Below are positions 16,474-27,525 of a stretch of 64,000 nt of DNA, piece by piece. The position numbers and the translations under genes are program-made. The notes below the pieces were generated by a model. It was not told the origin of the DNA and ran no database searches. It saw only the letters and a program-made list of their open reading frames with translations. Where the stretch lies: the NCBI RefSeq assembly GCF_001938565.1, contig NZ_MSYM01000001.1, positions 62,001 to 126,000 of the forward strand. Direction: 5' to 3'. The DNA is from Rhodoferax antarcticus ANT.BR (lineage in GTDB: Bacteria > Pseudomonadota > Gammaproteobacteria > Burkholderiales > Burkholderiaceae_C). Positions within the stretch are counted from its first letter, which is position 1; every line of letters begins with the position of its first letter.

Positions 16474-17685
16474 ATGCTGATTGATTTTTTCTACACCCTG
16501 CGCGCGGCCAAGTTGCCGGTTTCGGTCAAGGAGTTTTTGATGCTGCTGCAAGCGCTCAAGCTCGGCGTGGTCGGCCCCAAAACGCCTGTATCTGACAACG
16601 AGTCAGCCGCCAGTGGCTATGCCATTGACGACTTCTACTTTCTCGCCCGCGCCACCCTGGTGAAAGACGAAAAGCACTACGACAAGTTTGACCGCGCCTT
16701 TGCCGCCTATTTCAAGGGCGTGGAGATGGTCAGCGACTTCACCCAAAAGATTGCGCTGGACTGGCTGAAAAAAACCCTCGAACTTGATCTGACCCCCGAG
16801 CAAAAAGCGGCAATAAAAAAAGTGGGCTGGGACGAGTTGATGGAGACGCTCAAAAAGCGTCTGGACGAGCAAAAAGAGCGTCACGAAGGCGGCAACAAGT
16901 GGATAGGCACCGGCGGCACATCGCCGTTTGGCCACGGTGGCTTCAACCCGCAGGGCATCCGCATTGGCGGTGCTGGGAAAAACAAGAGCGCGGTCAAGGT
17001 GTGGGAGCAGCGCGCCTACCGCGACTATGACGACACGCAAGAACTCGGCACGCGCAACATCAAGGTGGCGCTGCGCCGCCTGCGCAAATTCGCGCGTGAA
17101 GGCCATGTTGAAGAGCTGGACCTCGATAACACCATCCGCTCCACCGCCGCCAACGCTGGCTGGCTCGACATCAAAATGCGCCCCGAGCGCCACAACAACG
17201 TCAAAGTGCTGCTGCTGATGGACGTGGGCGGCACCATGGACGATCACATCGCGCGGGTGGAAGAGCTGTTTTCAGCGGCCAAGACCGAGTTCAAGCACTT
17301 GGAGTTTTATTACTTCCACAACTGTGTGTACGACTTTGTCTGGAAGAACAACCGCCGCCGCTTTGCCGAGAAGTTCCCCACCTGGGACATCGTGCGCAAG
17401 TACAACAAGGACTACAAGCTGATCTTCATCGGCGACGCCACCATGAGCCCCTATGAAATTTTGCAACCCGGTGGCAGCGTGGAATACAGCAACGAAGAAG
17501 CCGGCGCCGAGTGGCTGGCGCGCCTGACACACGCCTACCCGCAGTTCGCCTGGATCAACCCTGAGCCGCAAGGCGTGTGGCAATACCGCCAGAGCATCAG
17601 CATCGTGCAGCAAATCATGAGCCAGCGCATGTTTCCTATGACGCTCAAAGGCCTGGAAGACGCCATGCGGCTGCTCAGCAAATGA
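16474..17685 (+). CDS. VWA-domain protein, CoxE-like, putative MoxR partner
   Basis: A 403-residue protein of the CoxE-like VWA group. N-terminus MLIDFFYTLRAAKLPVSVKE, a middle linker ending GAGKNKSAVKVWEQRAYRDY, then a C-terminal VWA domain whose metal site reads LLLMDVGGTMDD, a DxGGT variant of the MIDAS DxSxS. Such proteins work with MoxR ATPases (family knowledge), and the MoxR gene at 8914 is the likely partner. The ATG at 16474 lies 19 bases after vapC; an upstream in-frame start inside vapC is rejected. Its stop overlaps the tamA start (ATGA). Confidence 0.88.
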   Translation: MLIDFFYTLRAAKLPVSVKEFLMLLQALKLGVVGPKTPVSDNESAASGYAIDDFYFLARATLVKDEKHYDKFDRAFAAYFKGVEMVSDFTQKIALDWLKKTLELDLTPEQKAAIKKVGWDELMETLKKRLDEQKERHEGGNKWIGTGGTSPFGHGGFNPQGIRIGGAGKNKSAVKVWEQRAYRDYDDTQELGTRNIKVALRRLRKFAREGHVEELDLDNTIRSTAANAGWLDIKMRPERHNNVKVLLLMDVGGTMDDHIARVEELFSAAKTEFKHLEFYYFHNCVYDFVWKNNRRRFAEKFPTWDIVRKYNKDYKLIFIGDATMSPYEILQPGGSVEYSNEEAGAEWLARLTHAYPQFAWINPEPQGVWQYRQSISIVQQIMSQRMFPMTLKGLEDAMRLLSK

Positions 17686-19610
17686 AGGCACTCTGGCTGG
17701 CGACGGGGTGCCTGCTGCTACCGCTGTTCGGGCTGGCGCAAAGCGTGGCGCAGGCGGATGCGGATGAGGACCCGGCTGAGATCAGCCAAGACAGCGTGAC
17801 CGCGCCCGGCGATGTGGAACCGTTTCAAGCTGATACCAACACCAACCCGCCCCCCAGCATTGCGGCCGATGTCGCGGCGCCCGCTTTCGCCCTCAACATC
17901 ACTGCGCCCGATGACATCAAGCCACTGCTGGAGCGCCACCTCGATCTGCTGCGCTACCGCAGCTTGACGGACCTGAACGACGACGAGCTCAACCGCCTGA
18001 TCGACACCGCCCGGCTTGATGTGAAGAAGCTGGTTGCCACCCTGGGCTATTTCTCACCGCTGATCCAGATCAGCCGCGATAGCACCGGTTCCACACTGGC
18101 GGATCGGGTGGTCAACATCAGCGTGGTGGCGGGTGAGCCGGTGCAGGTCAGCCAAGTGCAGGTGGGTTTTGCCGGCCCCATCGCCACCGAGCCCGAGGCC
18201 GCCAACCAGCGCGACCTGATCGAAGCCAGCTGGCTGCTGCCCGCAGGAAACCGCTTCACCCAGGCCGGCTGGAGCGCCGCCAAGCAAAAAGCCTTGAGTC
18301 AACTCACCAGCAAGCGTTACCCCACTGGCACGCTCAGCGCCACCAGCGCCGATGTTGACCCCGTCGCCCAAAGCGCCCGCCTTGAAGTGACGCTGGAGTC
18401 AGGTCCGGCCTACCAACTGGGCGCGTTGGTGACCACTGGCCTGAAGCGCTATGACGCAGAGTTGGTGCGCCGCCTGGCACGCCTGCAACCCGGCAGCGAC
18501 TTCGACCTCAAGGAATTGGTGGCCGCGCAGCAGCGCCTGTCTTCAAGCGGGTTTTTCAACTCGGCGTTCATGCAGATCGACACCACTGGCGACCCCCAAG
18601 CCGCGCCGGTGATGGTGACGGTGCGCGAGGCGCGGCTGCAAAAAATCACGCTGGGTTTGGGCGCCAGCAGCGACAGCGGCGTGCGCTTCAGCGCTGAACA
18701 TCTGCACCAGCAGGTGCCGGGCCTGGGCTGGCGTGCGCTCAACCAGATCTCAGTTGACCGTGAAACCCAGACCCTCAGCACCGAGCTGACCGCACCACCC
18801 AATGAAGACGGCTGGCGTTGGAACACCTCATTGCGGCTGCAAAACGAGCGCAACGGCAGCTTTGACATGGGCAGCCAACGCTGGCTCGCCGGCGCCAGCA
18901 AAGCAGGCGATCGTATCGACCGCAGCTATTACCTCGAATACGACCGCGCCGACACGCCCGCAACAGACACCGCGCCTGTTGGGGTGGCCGAATCGGTCAG
19001 CGTGAATTACGCCTTCACCCTGCGCAATTTTGATACCCTGCCCTTTGCGAGCAGCGGCTGGGCACTGGGCCTTGAAGTGGGCGGTGGCACCACATTGGGC
19101 CGCGAGCACGAGCCCTTCAGCCGGGTGCTGACCCGCTGGCAAAGCTACTTACCACTGGGCAAACGAGCCGACAGCAACTCACCTGACCTGCGCGCCGGGC
19201 GGCTTGCCTTTCGCGCGCAAGTGGGCGCTGTGGTGGCGCAGGATGGCATCAACCTGCCGCCAACCCAACTGTTTCTGGCCGGTGGCTCCAACAGCGTGCG
19301 GGGCTACGGTCTGCGCACCATTGGCATCACCCAGTCTGACGGCCAAGTCGTGGCCGGGCGCTACCTGGCCATCGGCAGCGTGGAGTGGCAAAGGCCCATC
19401 ACCGTCAAAGGGAAGCTGACCGATTGGGAGGGCGCCCTGTTCATTGATGCCGGCTCAGTAGCCGACAAGGCCACAGACCTGAATGCCAAGGTCGGCGTGG
19501 GCGCGGGCGTGCGCTGGAAAACCCCGGTTGGCCCGCTTCAAATCGACCTGGCTTACGGCGTGGCGCTGAAAAAATTGCGGCTGCACCTGAACGTGGGGTT
19601 TGTATTTTGA
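17682..19610 (+). CDS. tamA: Translocation and assembly module outer-membrane protein TamA
   Basis: Omp85-family outer-membrane beta-barrel that with TamB assists outer-membrane protein insertion and phospholipid transport. The 642 residues begin with signal peptide MKALWLATGCLLLPLFGLAQ, followed by POTRA domains (about 70-300), and a bacterial-surface-antigen barrel ending in ...KKLRLHLNVGFVF with terminal Phe. The barrel lid signature appears as FLAGGSNSVRGYGLRTIG (VRGY motif). The start overlaps the VWA stop and the stop overlaps the tamB start by four bases, so the three are probably co-translated. Confidence 0.94.
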   Translation: MKALWLATGCLLLPLFGLAQSVAQADADEDPAEISQDSVTAPGDVEPFQADTNTNPPPSIAADVAAPAFALNITAPDDIKPLLERHLDLLRYRSLTDLNDDELNRLIDTARLDVKKLVATLGYFSPLIQISRDSTGSTLADRVVNISVVAGEPVQVSQVQVGFAGPIATEPEAANQRDLIEASWLLPAGNRFTQAGWSAAKQKALSQLTSKRYPTGTLSATSADVDPVAQSARLEVTLESGPAYQLGALVTTGLKRYDAELVRRLARLQPGSDFDLKELVAAQQRLSSSGFFNSAFMQIDTTGDPQAAPVMVTVREARLQKITLGLGASSDSGVRFSAEHLHQQVPGLGWRALNQISVDRETQTLSTELTAPPNEDGWRWNTSLRLQNERNGSFDMGSQRWLAGASKAGDRIDRSYYLEYDRADTPATDTAPVGVAESVSVNYAFTLRNFDTLPFASSGWALGLEVGGGTTLGREHEPFSRVLTRWQSYLPLGKRADSNSPDLRAGRLAFRAQVGAVVAQDGINLPPTQLFLAGGSNSVRGYGLRTIGITQSDGQVVAGRYLAIGSVEWQRPITVKGKLTDWEGALFIDAGSVADKATDLNAKVGVGAGVRWKTPVGPLQIDLAYGVALKKLRLHLNVGFVF

Positions 19611-22600
19611 GGCCCTGGCTGCGCAATACCCTGGCCGCGCTGGCACTTAGCTTGCTTGCGCTTGGGGCCTTGCTGGGCGGGGCCTGGCTGTGGAGCGGCA
19701 GCGACTCCTCTCTGAACTCTGCACTGCGCCTGGCCGCAAACAACTTGCCAGCGGGCCAGACGCTGGAGGCGCGCGAGGTCAGTGGCTCGCTGCGCGCAGG
19801 TGGGCACATCGGCTGGCTGCGCTGGCAGCAGGGTGACCTGAGTGTGCAGGCGCAAGACGTGACCCTGGCCTGGGCACCCGCCGCGCTGTTGCAACGCGAG
19901 TTGCGGCTGAGCCAGGTGCACATCAAGCGCCTGATCATTCGCGACCAGCGGGCACCCAGCCCCGCTGCCATCAGCACACCGCCAACCGATCTGGGCCTGC
20001 CGTTTCGGGTGGACGCCGACGTGCGCGTCGACGCGCTGGAGTGGGCTGGTGCCACTAGTCAGCAGCTTGAACAACTCAGCTTTCATTATGTTTTTGATAG
20101 CTACTTGCACAAGCTGGATAAGGGCCAAAGCCTATTTTCATCAAATATTTACAAGTTTTCAGGCCAGCTGCAGGCCAGCGCTGAGATGGCGCTTGAACTG
20201 CAAGTGACCGGTGGCATCAATGCCCCAGTGCCCGCCAGCAAGGAGCCGCTTCGCCTTGACGCGCAAGCCCAGCTGCGCGGCGCGCTGGCCGGGCCGCAGG
20301 CTGAGCTGATGCTGCAAGCAGACATTAAGCCGCCGCCCACTGACGGCAGCCAGAGCGCCATGCAGGCCAGCTTGTCGGCGCGGATCGCCCCTTGGCAAGC
20401 GCAGAAAATCACCGGCGCGCAGGCGCAATGGCAGGCGTTGAATCTGGCCAGTATTTGGCCGCAGGCGCCTGAGACCGGGCTCACCGGGCAGGCCAGCGTC
20501 AGCCCGCAAGGTGATAACTGGCAGGCCAGCATCGCGCTGGACAACACGCTGAGCGGCCCGTGGAACGAGCAGCGCCTGCCGGTGCAGCAGGTGAAGGCCG
20601 AGCTGACCTATGCCAGCGGCCACTGGCTGCTTCAATCGCTGCAAGCGCTGGCAGCGGGTGGCAGCGTTCAGGCGCAGGATGAGTTGGGTGCCGAGCCAGG
20701 CGCTGAGGCGCCCACCACCGGTACAACTACCACTGCTACTACTGGCACACCAACCGCTGAGGCGCCCCCGCTTTGGCGCAGCACAGCGCAGGTCAAGGGC
20801 ATTAACCCTGCCGCTATCGACTCACGTCTGGCCCCCGATGCGATTAGCGGCAGCGTTAGCGTGCGTCAGACATCAGCCAGCCCAACACCGGCGGACAACA
20901 GCCCACTCACCGCTGACAGTGGCAACACCGCCAGCGCCACCAGCCCGATCAGCGCCTCAGAAGCGGATCAATTCAGCTTTGACCTGGAATTGAAGTCCAG
21001 CAGCGCAAGCAAAGGCAAAGCCGCCCGTGTCGTCACTGCGCCGCTGGCAGGCCTGCATCTGCAGAACCTGAAGGCACAGGGCCATTGGTCTGCGCCGCAG
21101 TTGGACATCAACGCCCTGCAGCTGACCACTGAACAAGCCCAGTTGCAAGGCCAGCTCAAGATCAACACTGCCAACTTCGCCACCCAAGGCAAGCTGAGCC
21201 TGGCCCTTCCCGGTTTGCAAGCAGACGCCAATGGCCTGCTAGCGCCGGCAGACGGGCTGGGCACGCTGTCTGTTCAAGTACAGGATGCGGCAAAGGCGAG
21301 CCGCTGGCTAAGCCTCTGGCCAAAGGTGAAAGCGCAACTGGCTGGCGCACAAATTCAAGGCAGTGCGGAACTCTCGGCAAGCTGGCAAGGCGGCTGGCAG
21401 CAAGGCGCGCAGGCCCTAACTCTGAATGCCAGCCTGAGCGCACCGCAGCTTGAGTGGTTGCCCGCCACACCTGTGGCCGCCGCACCCGCTAAAACGATCA
21501 AACTGGAAGATGCGCGGCTGGAGGTTTCCGGGCAACTGAGCAAATTGCAATTGAGCAGCAAGGGGCAAGTCACCTTGGGGGTGCAAAAGGCCCAGTGGCA
21601 AACCCAGGCCACAGCAGGCCGCGTAAAAGATGGCAGCTGGCAGGCCAGCCTGACCCAGGCAGAGCTGTCCTTGCGTAGCCCGAATGCACCCACACCGTGG
21701 CAGCTGCGCTTGGGCGGGCCCGGCATGCCACCTGGCGCGGCGACCAGCACCAGCGCCTCGGCGCAGCCGCTGAGTCTGCGCTGGCAGCCCGGTACCAACG
21801 CCAACACGCTCAGCGTCTCGGCCGGCTCGGCGCAACTTCAGGGTCCCAGTTCCAGCGCGGCGGATATCAGCTGGCAACCCATACGCTGGTCGCAGTCCAC
21901 AGCCTCTGGGCAGGCTACCACCCAGCGCCCAGCGCAGTGGCGCAGCCAGGGGCGCATTGATCGTGTGCCGCTGACATGGCTGGACGCCTTTCTTGAGCAA
22001 CCCCTGTCTGGGTTGGGAATCAGCAGCGACGCAATGCTGTCGGGCAACTGGGATGCCGCTTACAGCGACACCCTGCACCTGGTCGCCACGCTGGAGCGCA
22101 GCGCGGGCGATGTTCGCATCCAGGCGGAGGCCGGGCGCTCTACCGCGCTGGCCGCTGGGCTGCAGGAGGCCCGACTGCAGGTCAATCTGGACGGGGAGCA
22201 GCTCACGGGCACCCTGCGTTGGGACAGCCAGCGCGCTGGCAAAGCGCTGGTAGCCTTCGGCACACAACTCACCACCCACAGCGGTGGCCTGACCTGGCCT
22301 GCCAATGCACCGGTGGGGGCCAGCTTGCAACTGGAGCTGCCGCCAGTAGACGCCTGGTCGGCGCTGGCACCGCCTGGCTGGCGGCTGCGCGGCAAGGTGG
22401 ACACCCACATTGACGTCGCCGGCACCCGCGCCAAGCCGCAGTGGGAGGGCAACGTGCGTGCGCGCGACCTGGCCGTGCGCTCGGTGGTGGACGGCATCGA
22501 TTTCAGCCAGGGCACTTTGGACGCGCGACTGCACGATCAGCAGATCGACATCCAAACCTTTACCCTGCGCGGCGCAGGCACGCCGCAAGACCCCGCAGCG

Positions 22601-23674
22601 GGCGGGCAACTGAGCATGACCGGCTCGGTGTTCTGGCTGCCCGAAGCAGGCCAGAGCAGCATCGACCAGCGTTTTCAGATGGCGCTGAAAGTACAGCTCA
22701 GCGCCCTGCGCCTCAGTGCCCGCCCGGACCGGCGTCTGGTGGCCTCTGGTCAGCTAGAAGCTGAGCTGAAAGACGCGCGCCTGACCCTACGCGGCAGCCT
22801 GATCGCTGACCAGGCGCTGATCACCCTGCCCGACGACAGCACCCCGAGCCTGGACGACGACGTTCGGGTGCGCAAAGTGACCACCGGCCCGACCGGCGCC
22901 ACAAAAGCAAGCCCGCAAGCGAACCAGGCGCCCGCCAGCCAGGGCACCCGCATCACCCCCGATGTCTCGGTCAACCTGGACTTAGGGCCAGACTTTCAGC
23001 TGCGCGGGCGCGGGTTGCAGGCGCGCCTGGCCGGCAAACTGGTGCTGACCGCCGAGGGCAACGCCGCACCCGAGCTGGTTGGCTCCATCCGCGCAGTCAA
23101 TGGCACCTACGAAGCCTATGGCCAGCGCCTGCAAATTCAGCGCGGACTGATCCGTTTTTATGGCCCGATCGACAACCCGGCGCTGGCCATTTTGGCCATT
23201 CGCCCCAAACTCACCCAGCGGGTGGGCGTGCAGCTGAGCGGCACCGCCTTGTCACCGGTCGTTTCTCTGTATTCCGACCCCGGTTTGTCAGACGTGGAAA
23301 CCCTCACCTGGCTGGTGCTGGGCCGCTCCAGCAGTGCCGGTGGTGCTGAAGCGGCGCTGATGCAACAGGCCGCGCTGGCCCTGCTGAGTGGCAATGGCAA
23401 GAGCCTGTCAGACGACTTGACCAAAGCCTTCGGGCTGGACGAGCTGAGTTTTAGCGCCGGGGAAGGTGGCGACGCCACCAACACCACCAGTTACGCCTCC
23501 ATCACCCTGGGCAAGCGCTTGTCAAAGGACTTCTACGTAGCGTACGAAAGCAGCCTGGGCGGTGCCATGGGCGTGTTCTATATCTTTTATGACCTGAGCA
23601 GATTTCTGACCCTGCGCGCCCAGACCGGCGAACAAAGCGCCGTCGACCTGATCTGGACCAAGCGCTACGACTGA
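19607..23674 (+). CDS. tamB: Translocation and assembly module inner-membrane protein TamB
   Basis: A 1355-residue AsmA/TamB (DUF490) protein anchored by one N-terminal membrane helix (TLAALALSLLALGALLGGAW), with a long repetitive beta-structured periplasmic body and the conserved C-terminal TamB domain (GSIRAVNGTYEAYGQRLQIQ ... LSDVETLTWLVLGR ... LSKDFYVAYESSLGG). It begins with TTG overlapping the tamA stop. Residues about 160-182 (FDSYLHKLDKGQSLF) are encoded by an in-frame copy of the dispersed repeat, at a lower-GC patch. Low-complexity Ala/Thr/Gly stretches near residue 370 (TTGTTTTATTGTPTAEAP) look like linker expansion. Confidence 0.93.
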   Translation: MRPWLRNTLAALALSLLALGALLGGAWLWSGSDSSLNSALRLAANNLPAGQTLEAREVSGSLRAGGHIGWLRWQQGDLSVQAQDVTLAWAPAALLQRELRLSQVHIKRLIIRDQRAPSPAAISTPPTDLGLPFRVDADVRVDALEWAGATSQQLEQLSFHYVFDSYLHKLDKGQSLFSSNIYKFSGQLQASAEMALELQVTGGINAPVPASKEPLRLDAQAQLRGALAGPQAELMLQADIKPPPTDGSQSAMQASLSARIAPWQAQKITGAQAQWQALNLASIWPQAPETGLTGQASVSPQGDNWQASIALDNTLSGPWNEQRLPVQQVKAELTYASGHWLLQSLQALAAGGSVQAQDELGAEPGAEAPTTGTTTTATTGTPTAEAPPLWRSTAQVKGINPAAIDSRLAPDAISGSVSVRQTSASPTPADNSPLTADSGNTASATSPISASEADQFSFDLELKSSSASKGKAARVVTAPLAGLHLQNLKAQGHWSAPQLDINALQLTTEQAQLQGQLKINTANFATQGKLSLALPGLQADANGLLAPADGLGTLSVQVQDAAKASRWLSLWPKVKAQLAGAQIQGSAELSASWQGGWQQGAQALTLNASLSAPQLEWLPATPVAAAPAKTIKLEDARLEVSGQLSKLQLSSKGQVTLGVQKAQWQTQATAGRVKDGSWQASLTQAELSLRSPNAPTPWQLRLGGPGMPPGAATSTSASAQPLSLRWQPGTNANTLSVSAGSAQLQGPSSSAADISWQPIRWSQSTASGQATTQRPAQWRSQGRIDRVPLTWLDAFLEQPLSGLGISSDAMLSGNWDAAYSDTLHLVATLERSAGDVRIQAEAGRSTALAAGLQEARLQVNLDGEQLTGTLRWDSQRAGKALVAFGTQLTTHSGGLTWPANAPVGASLQLELPPVDAWSALAPPGWRLRGKVDTHIDVAGTRAKPQWEGNVRARDLAVRSVVDGIDFSQGTLDARLHDQQIDIQTFTLRGAGTPQDPAAGGQLSMTGSVFWLPEAGQSSIDQRFQMALKVQLSALRLSARPDRRLVASGQLEAELKDARLTLRGSLIADQALITLPDDSTPSLDDDVRVRKVTTGPTGATKASPQANQAPASQGTRITPDVSVNLDLGPDFQLRGRGLQARLAGKLVLTAEGNAAPELVGSIRAVNGTYEAYGQRLQIQRGLIRFYGPIDNPALAILAIRPKLTQRVGVQLSGTALSPVVSLYSDPGLSDVETLTWLVLGRSSSAGGAEAALMQQAALALLSGNGKSLSDDLTKAFGLDELSFSAGEGGDATNTTSYASITLGKRLSKDFYVAYESSLGGAMGVFYIFYDLSRFLTLRAQTGEQSAVDLIWTKRYD
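20088..20146 (+). repeat. Dispersed repeat, copy 3, in frame inside tamB
   Basis: GATAGCTACT (20096-20105), 14 bases, then AAGGGCCAAAGCCTATTTTC. It shows the same 24-base spacing as intergenic copies, but the reading frame of tamB runs through without a stop. A-T content is visibly higher than the flanking tamB sequence. Confidence 0.82.
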
Positions 23675-23677
23675 GCT

Positions 23678-23694
23678 GGCACCCACGGGGTGCC
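23678..23694 (+). terminator. GC hairpin after tamB (weak terminator candidate)
   Basis: GGCACCC-ACG-GGGTGCC forms a perfect 7-bp stem three bases after the tamB stop. It is followed by CCAAAAG rather than a T-run, so it may protect the 3' end rather than terminate. Confidence 0.45.
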
Positions 23695-23723
23695 CCAAAA
23701 GCGCCCTTTACAATCTCCCGTCC

Positions 23724-23798
23724 CTCGCCATAGTTCAACGGATAGAACGAGTGCCTCCTAAGTGCTAGATGCAGGTTCGATTCCTGCTGGCGGGACCA
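23724..23798 (+). tRNA. tRNA-Arg (anticodon CCT)
   Basis: Cloverleaf folded by eye: acceptor CTCGCCA/TGGCGGG (one G-U type pair), D arm GTTC...GAAC, anticodon stem AGTGC/GTGCT with loop CTCCTAA (anticodon CCT, reads AGG), T arm GCAGG-TTCGATT-CCTGC, discriminator A and encoded CCA at 23796-23798. TACAAT at 23709-23714 is a plausible -10 box. Confidence 0.95.
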
Positions 23799-24040
23799 AA
23801 TTCAGAGCAGAAAACAGCGCGTCGAGATGTGTTGAAGGCGGGTGCGAAGGTTGGTGAGCGCAGGCGGGATTCGCGTGGCGAAACAGGCAGCGCGCCACGG
23901 CTGGTAGCCAACCATGGCAACAGGTCCATTCGATTCCGTATCCCGCGAGCAAGCCGAAGAACGCCAACCCCAGCCCCTGCCTGGCGCTAGCTCGACCCAG
24001 CAAGCGCAGTTACCAAAAGGTTTCAGTACAACCTGAAGAC
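23799..24040. other. Intergenic region after tRNA-Arg, no supported gene
   Basis: About 240 bases, followed by repeat copy 4 and a terminator, separate the tRNA from fba. Short open frames exist on both strands (minus 23758-24003 overlaps the tRNA) but have no start signal or family match. No duplicated 3' tRNA end (attachment site) was seen. Confidence 0.55.
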
Positions 24041-24097
24041 CAAAAATGATAGCTTCTGACGCTTATCCGACAAGGGATAGAGGTCGATTTCTCTCAT
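24041..24097 (+). repeat. Dispersed repeat, copy 4 (plus orientation)
   Basis: GATAGCTTCT, GACGCTTATCCGAC, then AAGGGATAGAGGTCGATTTC: 24-base block spacing conserved. It abuts the A-tract of the fba terminator. Confidence 0.88.
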
Positions 24098-24125
24098 AAA
24101 AAAAGGGCCCGCAGGCCCTTTTTTT
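24098..24125 (-). terminator. Bidirectional rho-independent terminator
   Basis: A7-GGGCC-CGCA-GGCCC-T7. On the minus strand it follows the fba stop by about 20 bases, ending the cbb operon; on the plus strand it also has a T-run for the tRNA side. Confidence 0.93.
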
Positions 24126-24143
24126 GAATGCCAACAAAACCGC

Positions 24144-25181
24144 TCAAGCGTAGCGGCCAGCCATCACATCTAGGTGAATCGGCTTGATCTTGCTGCCCAT
24201 GCCGGCACAGCCAAAGGCTTCAAAACGCAGTTTGCAGATGCCCATGGCCGCTTTGCGGGCGGCGATCAGGCTCTTGCGCGGGTCGAACTCGCTGGGGAAT
24301 TTGGCAAAGCTTTCGCGCATGGCGCCGGTCATGGCCAGGCGGATGTCGGTGTCGATGTTGACCTTGCGCACACCGCTCTGGATGCCGCGCTGGATTTCTT
24401 CCACTGGCACGCCGTAGGTTTCTTTCAGATCTCCACCGTATCGGCGGATGATCGCCAGCCACTCTTGCGGCACGCTGCTGGAGCCGTGCATCACCAGGTG
24501 GGTGTTGGGGATCTGGGCGTGGATTTGTGCAATGCGGTCAATCGCCAGAATGTCGCCTGTGGGTTTGCGGGTGAATTTGTAGGCGCCGTGGCTGGTGCCA
24601 ATGGCAATGGCTAGCGCGTCCACACCGGTTTTTTCCACAAAGTCTTTGGCCTGCACCGGGTCGGTCAGCATCTGGTCATGGCTGAGTTTGCCCTCGGCGC
24701 CAACGCCGTCTTCTTCGCCAGCTTCACCGGTTTCCAGGCTGCCCAGGCAACCCAACTCACCTTCCACCGACACGCCCACGTAGTGGGACATCTCGCACAC
24801 GCGCCGGGTGATGTCGACGTTGTATTCGTAACTGGACGGGGTTTTGCCGTCGCCCATCAGGGAGCCGTCCATCATCACGCTGGTGAAGCCTGAGCGGATG
24901 GACTGCTGGCACACTGCAGCGGTGGTGCCGTGGTCCTGGTGCATCACCACCGGAATGTCTGGGTAGGTTTCCACTGCCGCCAGCACCATGTGGCGCAGGT
25001 AGGCTTCACCGGCGTATTTGCGGGCACCCGCGCTGGCCTGCAGGATCACCGGGCTGTCGGTGGCGGCAGCGGCTTCCATGATGGCCTGGATTTGCTCCAG
25101 ATTGTTGACGTTGAACGCGGGCACGCCGTAACCGTTTTCAGCGGCGTGGTCGAGCATTTGACGAAGGGATACAAAAGCCAT
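24144..25181 (-). CDS. cbbA: Class II fructose-bisphosphate aldolase, Calvin-cycle subtype
   Basis: Condenses dihydroxyacetone phosphate with glyceraldehyde 3-phosphate or erythrose 4-phosphate in CO2 fixation; also glycolytic. The 345 residues contain the zinc-binding [11 protein letters not shown], the phosphate-binding GTSHGAYKF and [10 protein letters not shown] segments, and the C-terminal [22 protein letters not shown] typical of the CbbA-type branch. It is the last gene of the minus-strand cbb operon, just ahead of the terminator at 24098. A repeat copy separates it from pgk upstream. Confidence 0.96.
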   Translation of the reverse strand: MAFVSLRQMLDHAAENGYGVPAFNVNNLEQIQAIMEAAAATDSPVILQASAGARKYAGEAYLRHMVLAAVETYPDIPVVMHQDHGTTAAVCQQSIRSGFTSVMMDGSLMGDGKTPSSYEYNVDITRRVCEMSHYVGVSVEGELGCLGSLETGEAGEEDGVGAEGKLSHDQMLTDPVQAKDFVEKTGVDALAIAIGTSHGAYKFTRKPTGDILAIDRIAQIHAQIPNTHLVMHGSSSVPQEWLAIIRRYGGDLKETYGVPVEEIQRGIQSGVRKVNIDTDIRLAMTGAMRESFAKFPSEFDPRKSLIAARKAAMGICKLRFEAFGCAGMGSKIKPIHLDVMAGRYA

Positions 25182-25200
25182 GGTGATCTCCGGATAGTTA

Positions 25201-25262
25201 TATAAGAAATTGGGCTCTAGCCCTTATGGATAAAGCGCGACCAGCTATTTTTAGCATAGCAG
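25201..25262 (-). repeat. Dispersed repeat, copy 5 (minus orientation)
   Basis: On the minus strand: AATAGCTGGT, 14 bases, AAGGGCTAGAGCCCAATTTC. It lies in the 110-base gap between the pgk stop and the fba start, inside the cbb operon. Confidence 0.9.
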
Positions 25263-25291
25263 ACTAATCAGCCTGCTACGCTGTCTGTTCA

Positions 25292-26485
25292 TCAGCCTTC
25301 AGCGCGCTTTTGCAAAATCTCAAACGCCGGTAGGGTCTTGCCTTCAAGCACTTCTAGGAAGGCGCCACCGCCAGTGGAGATGTAGCCGATGTCTTTCTCG
25401 ATGCCGTACTGGGCAATGGCCGCCAGGGTGTCGCCGCCGCCGGCAATGCTGAAAGCGTCGGACTCGGCAATCGCCATGGCAATGGTTTTGGTGCCGTTCT
25501 CGAACGCCGGGAACTCAAACACACCCACCGGGCCGTTCCAGACGATGGTGCCAGCCGCCTTGATCTGCTCGGCCAGCTTGGCAGCCGTCACCGGGCCAAT
25601 GTCCAGAATCAGGTCGTCATCTGCCACGTCGGTGGCGGCTTTCACAGTGGCCACCGCATCGGCAGCAAAGGTTTTGGCACAGACCACGTCAGTCGGGATC
25701 GGCACTTCCGCGCCACGCGCCTTCATGGCCGCGATCACGGCGGTGGCTTCGTCAATCAGCGTCGGCTCGGCCAAGCTGTTGCCGATCTTCAGCCCGGCTG
25801 CCAGCATGAAGGTGTTGGCAATGCCGCCACCCACAATGAGCTGGTCCACATTTTTCGCCAGTGCTTGCAAGATGCTCAGCTTGGTGCTGACTTTGCTGCC
25901 CGCCACGATGGCCACCAGTGGGCGCTTGGGGTTGGCCAGCGCGGTGTGGATGGCGTCCATTTCAGCCGCCAGCAAGGGGCCAGCACAGGCGATTGGGGCA
26001 AACTGGGCAATGCCGTAAGTGGTGCCTTCAGCGCGGTGCGCAGTGCCAAAGGCGTCGTGCACAAACACATCGCACAGCGCGGCCAGCTTGTGGGCCAGCT
26101 CAGATGCGTTTTTCTTTTCGCCTTTGTTGACACGGCAGTTTTCCAGAATCACCAGTTGACCCGGCTTGACGTCCACACCGTCGACCCAGTTGGCCACCAC
26201 TGGCACCTCAAAGCCCAGCAGTTCGCCCAGGCGCTTGGCCACCGGGGCCAAAGAGTCTTCGGCTTTGAACTCGCCCTCAGTGGGGCGGCCCAGGTGACTG
26301 GTGACCATGACGGCAGCACCGGCATCCAGCGCCATCTTGATACATGGCACGCTGGCGCGGATACGGGTGTCTTCGGTGATGTTGCCGTCCTTGTCCTGCG
26401 GCACATTCAGGTCGGCGCGGATAAACACCCGCTTGCCCTTGGCGTCACCATTGGCAATCACATCGGCAAAACGTACTACTTTCAT
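25292..26485 (-). CDS. pgk: Phosphoglycerate kinase
   Basis: Phosphorylates 3-phosphoglycerate to 1,3-bisphosphoglycerate in the Calvin cycle (reverse in glycolysis). The 397 residues show the N-terminal RADLNVPQD substrate motif, [10 protein letters not shown], the ATP-binding GGSKVSTK-type segment ([13 protein letters not shown]) and the C-terminal hinge [11 protein letters not shown] ... [13 protein letters not shown]. Only two bases separate it from gap upstream, so the two are co-transcribed. Confidence 0.97.
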   Translation of the reverse strand: MKVVRFADVIANGDAKGKRVFIRADLNVPQDKDGNITEDTRIRASVPCIKMALDAGAAVMVTSHLGRPTEGEFKAEDSLAPVAKRLGELLGFEVPVVANWVDGVDVKPGQLVILENCRVNKGEKKNASELAHKLAALCDVFVHDAFGTAHRAEGTTYGIAQFAPIACAGPLLAAEMDAIHTALANPKRPLVAIVAGSKVSTKLSILQALAKNVDQLIVGGGIANTFMLAAGLKIGNSLAEPTLIDEATAVIAAMKARGAEVPIPTDVVCAKTFAADAVATVKAATDVADDDLILDIGPVTAAKLAEQIKAAGTIVWNGPVGVFEFPAFENGTKTIAMAIAESDAFSIAGGGDTLAAIAQYGIEKDIGYISTGGGAFLEVLEGKTLPAFEILQKRAEG

Positions 26486-26487
26486 GC

Positions 26488-27507
<1,020 letters not shown>

Positions 27508-27525
27508 CTAATAAAAAAAGAAAGA

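Noticed and set aside
24041..24125. Integration attachment site after tRNA-Arg(CCT)
   Set aside because: No integrase gene and no direct duplication of the tRNA 3' end were found nearby.
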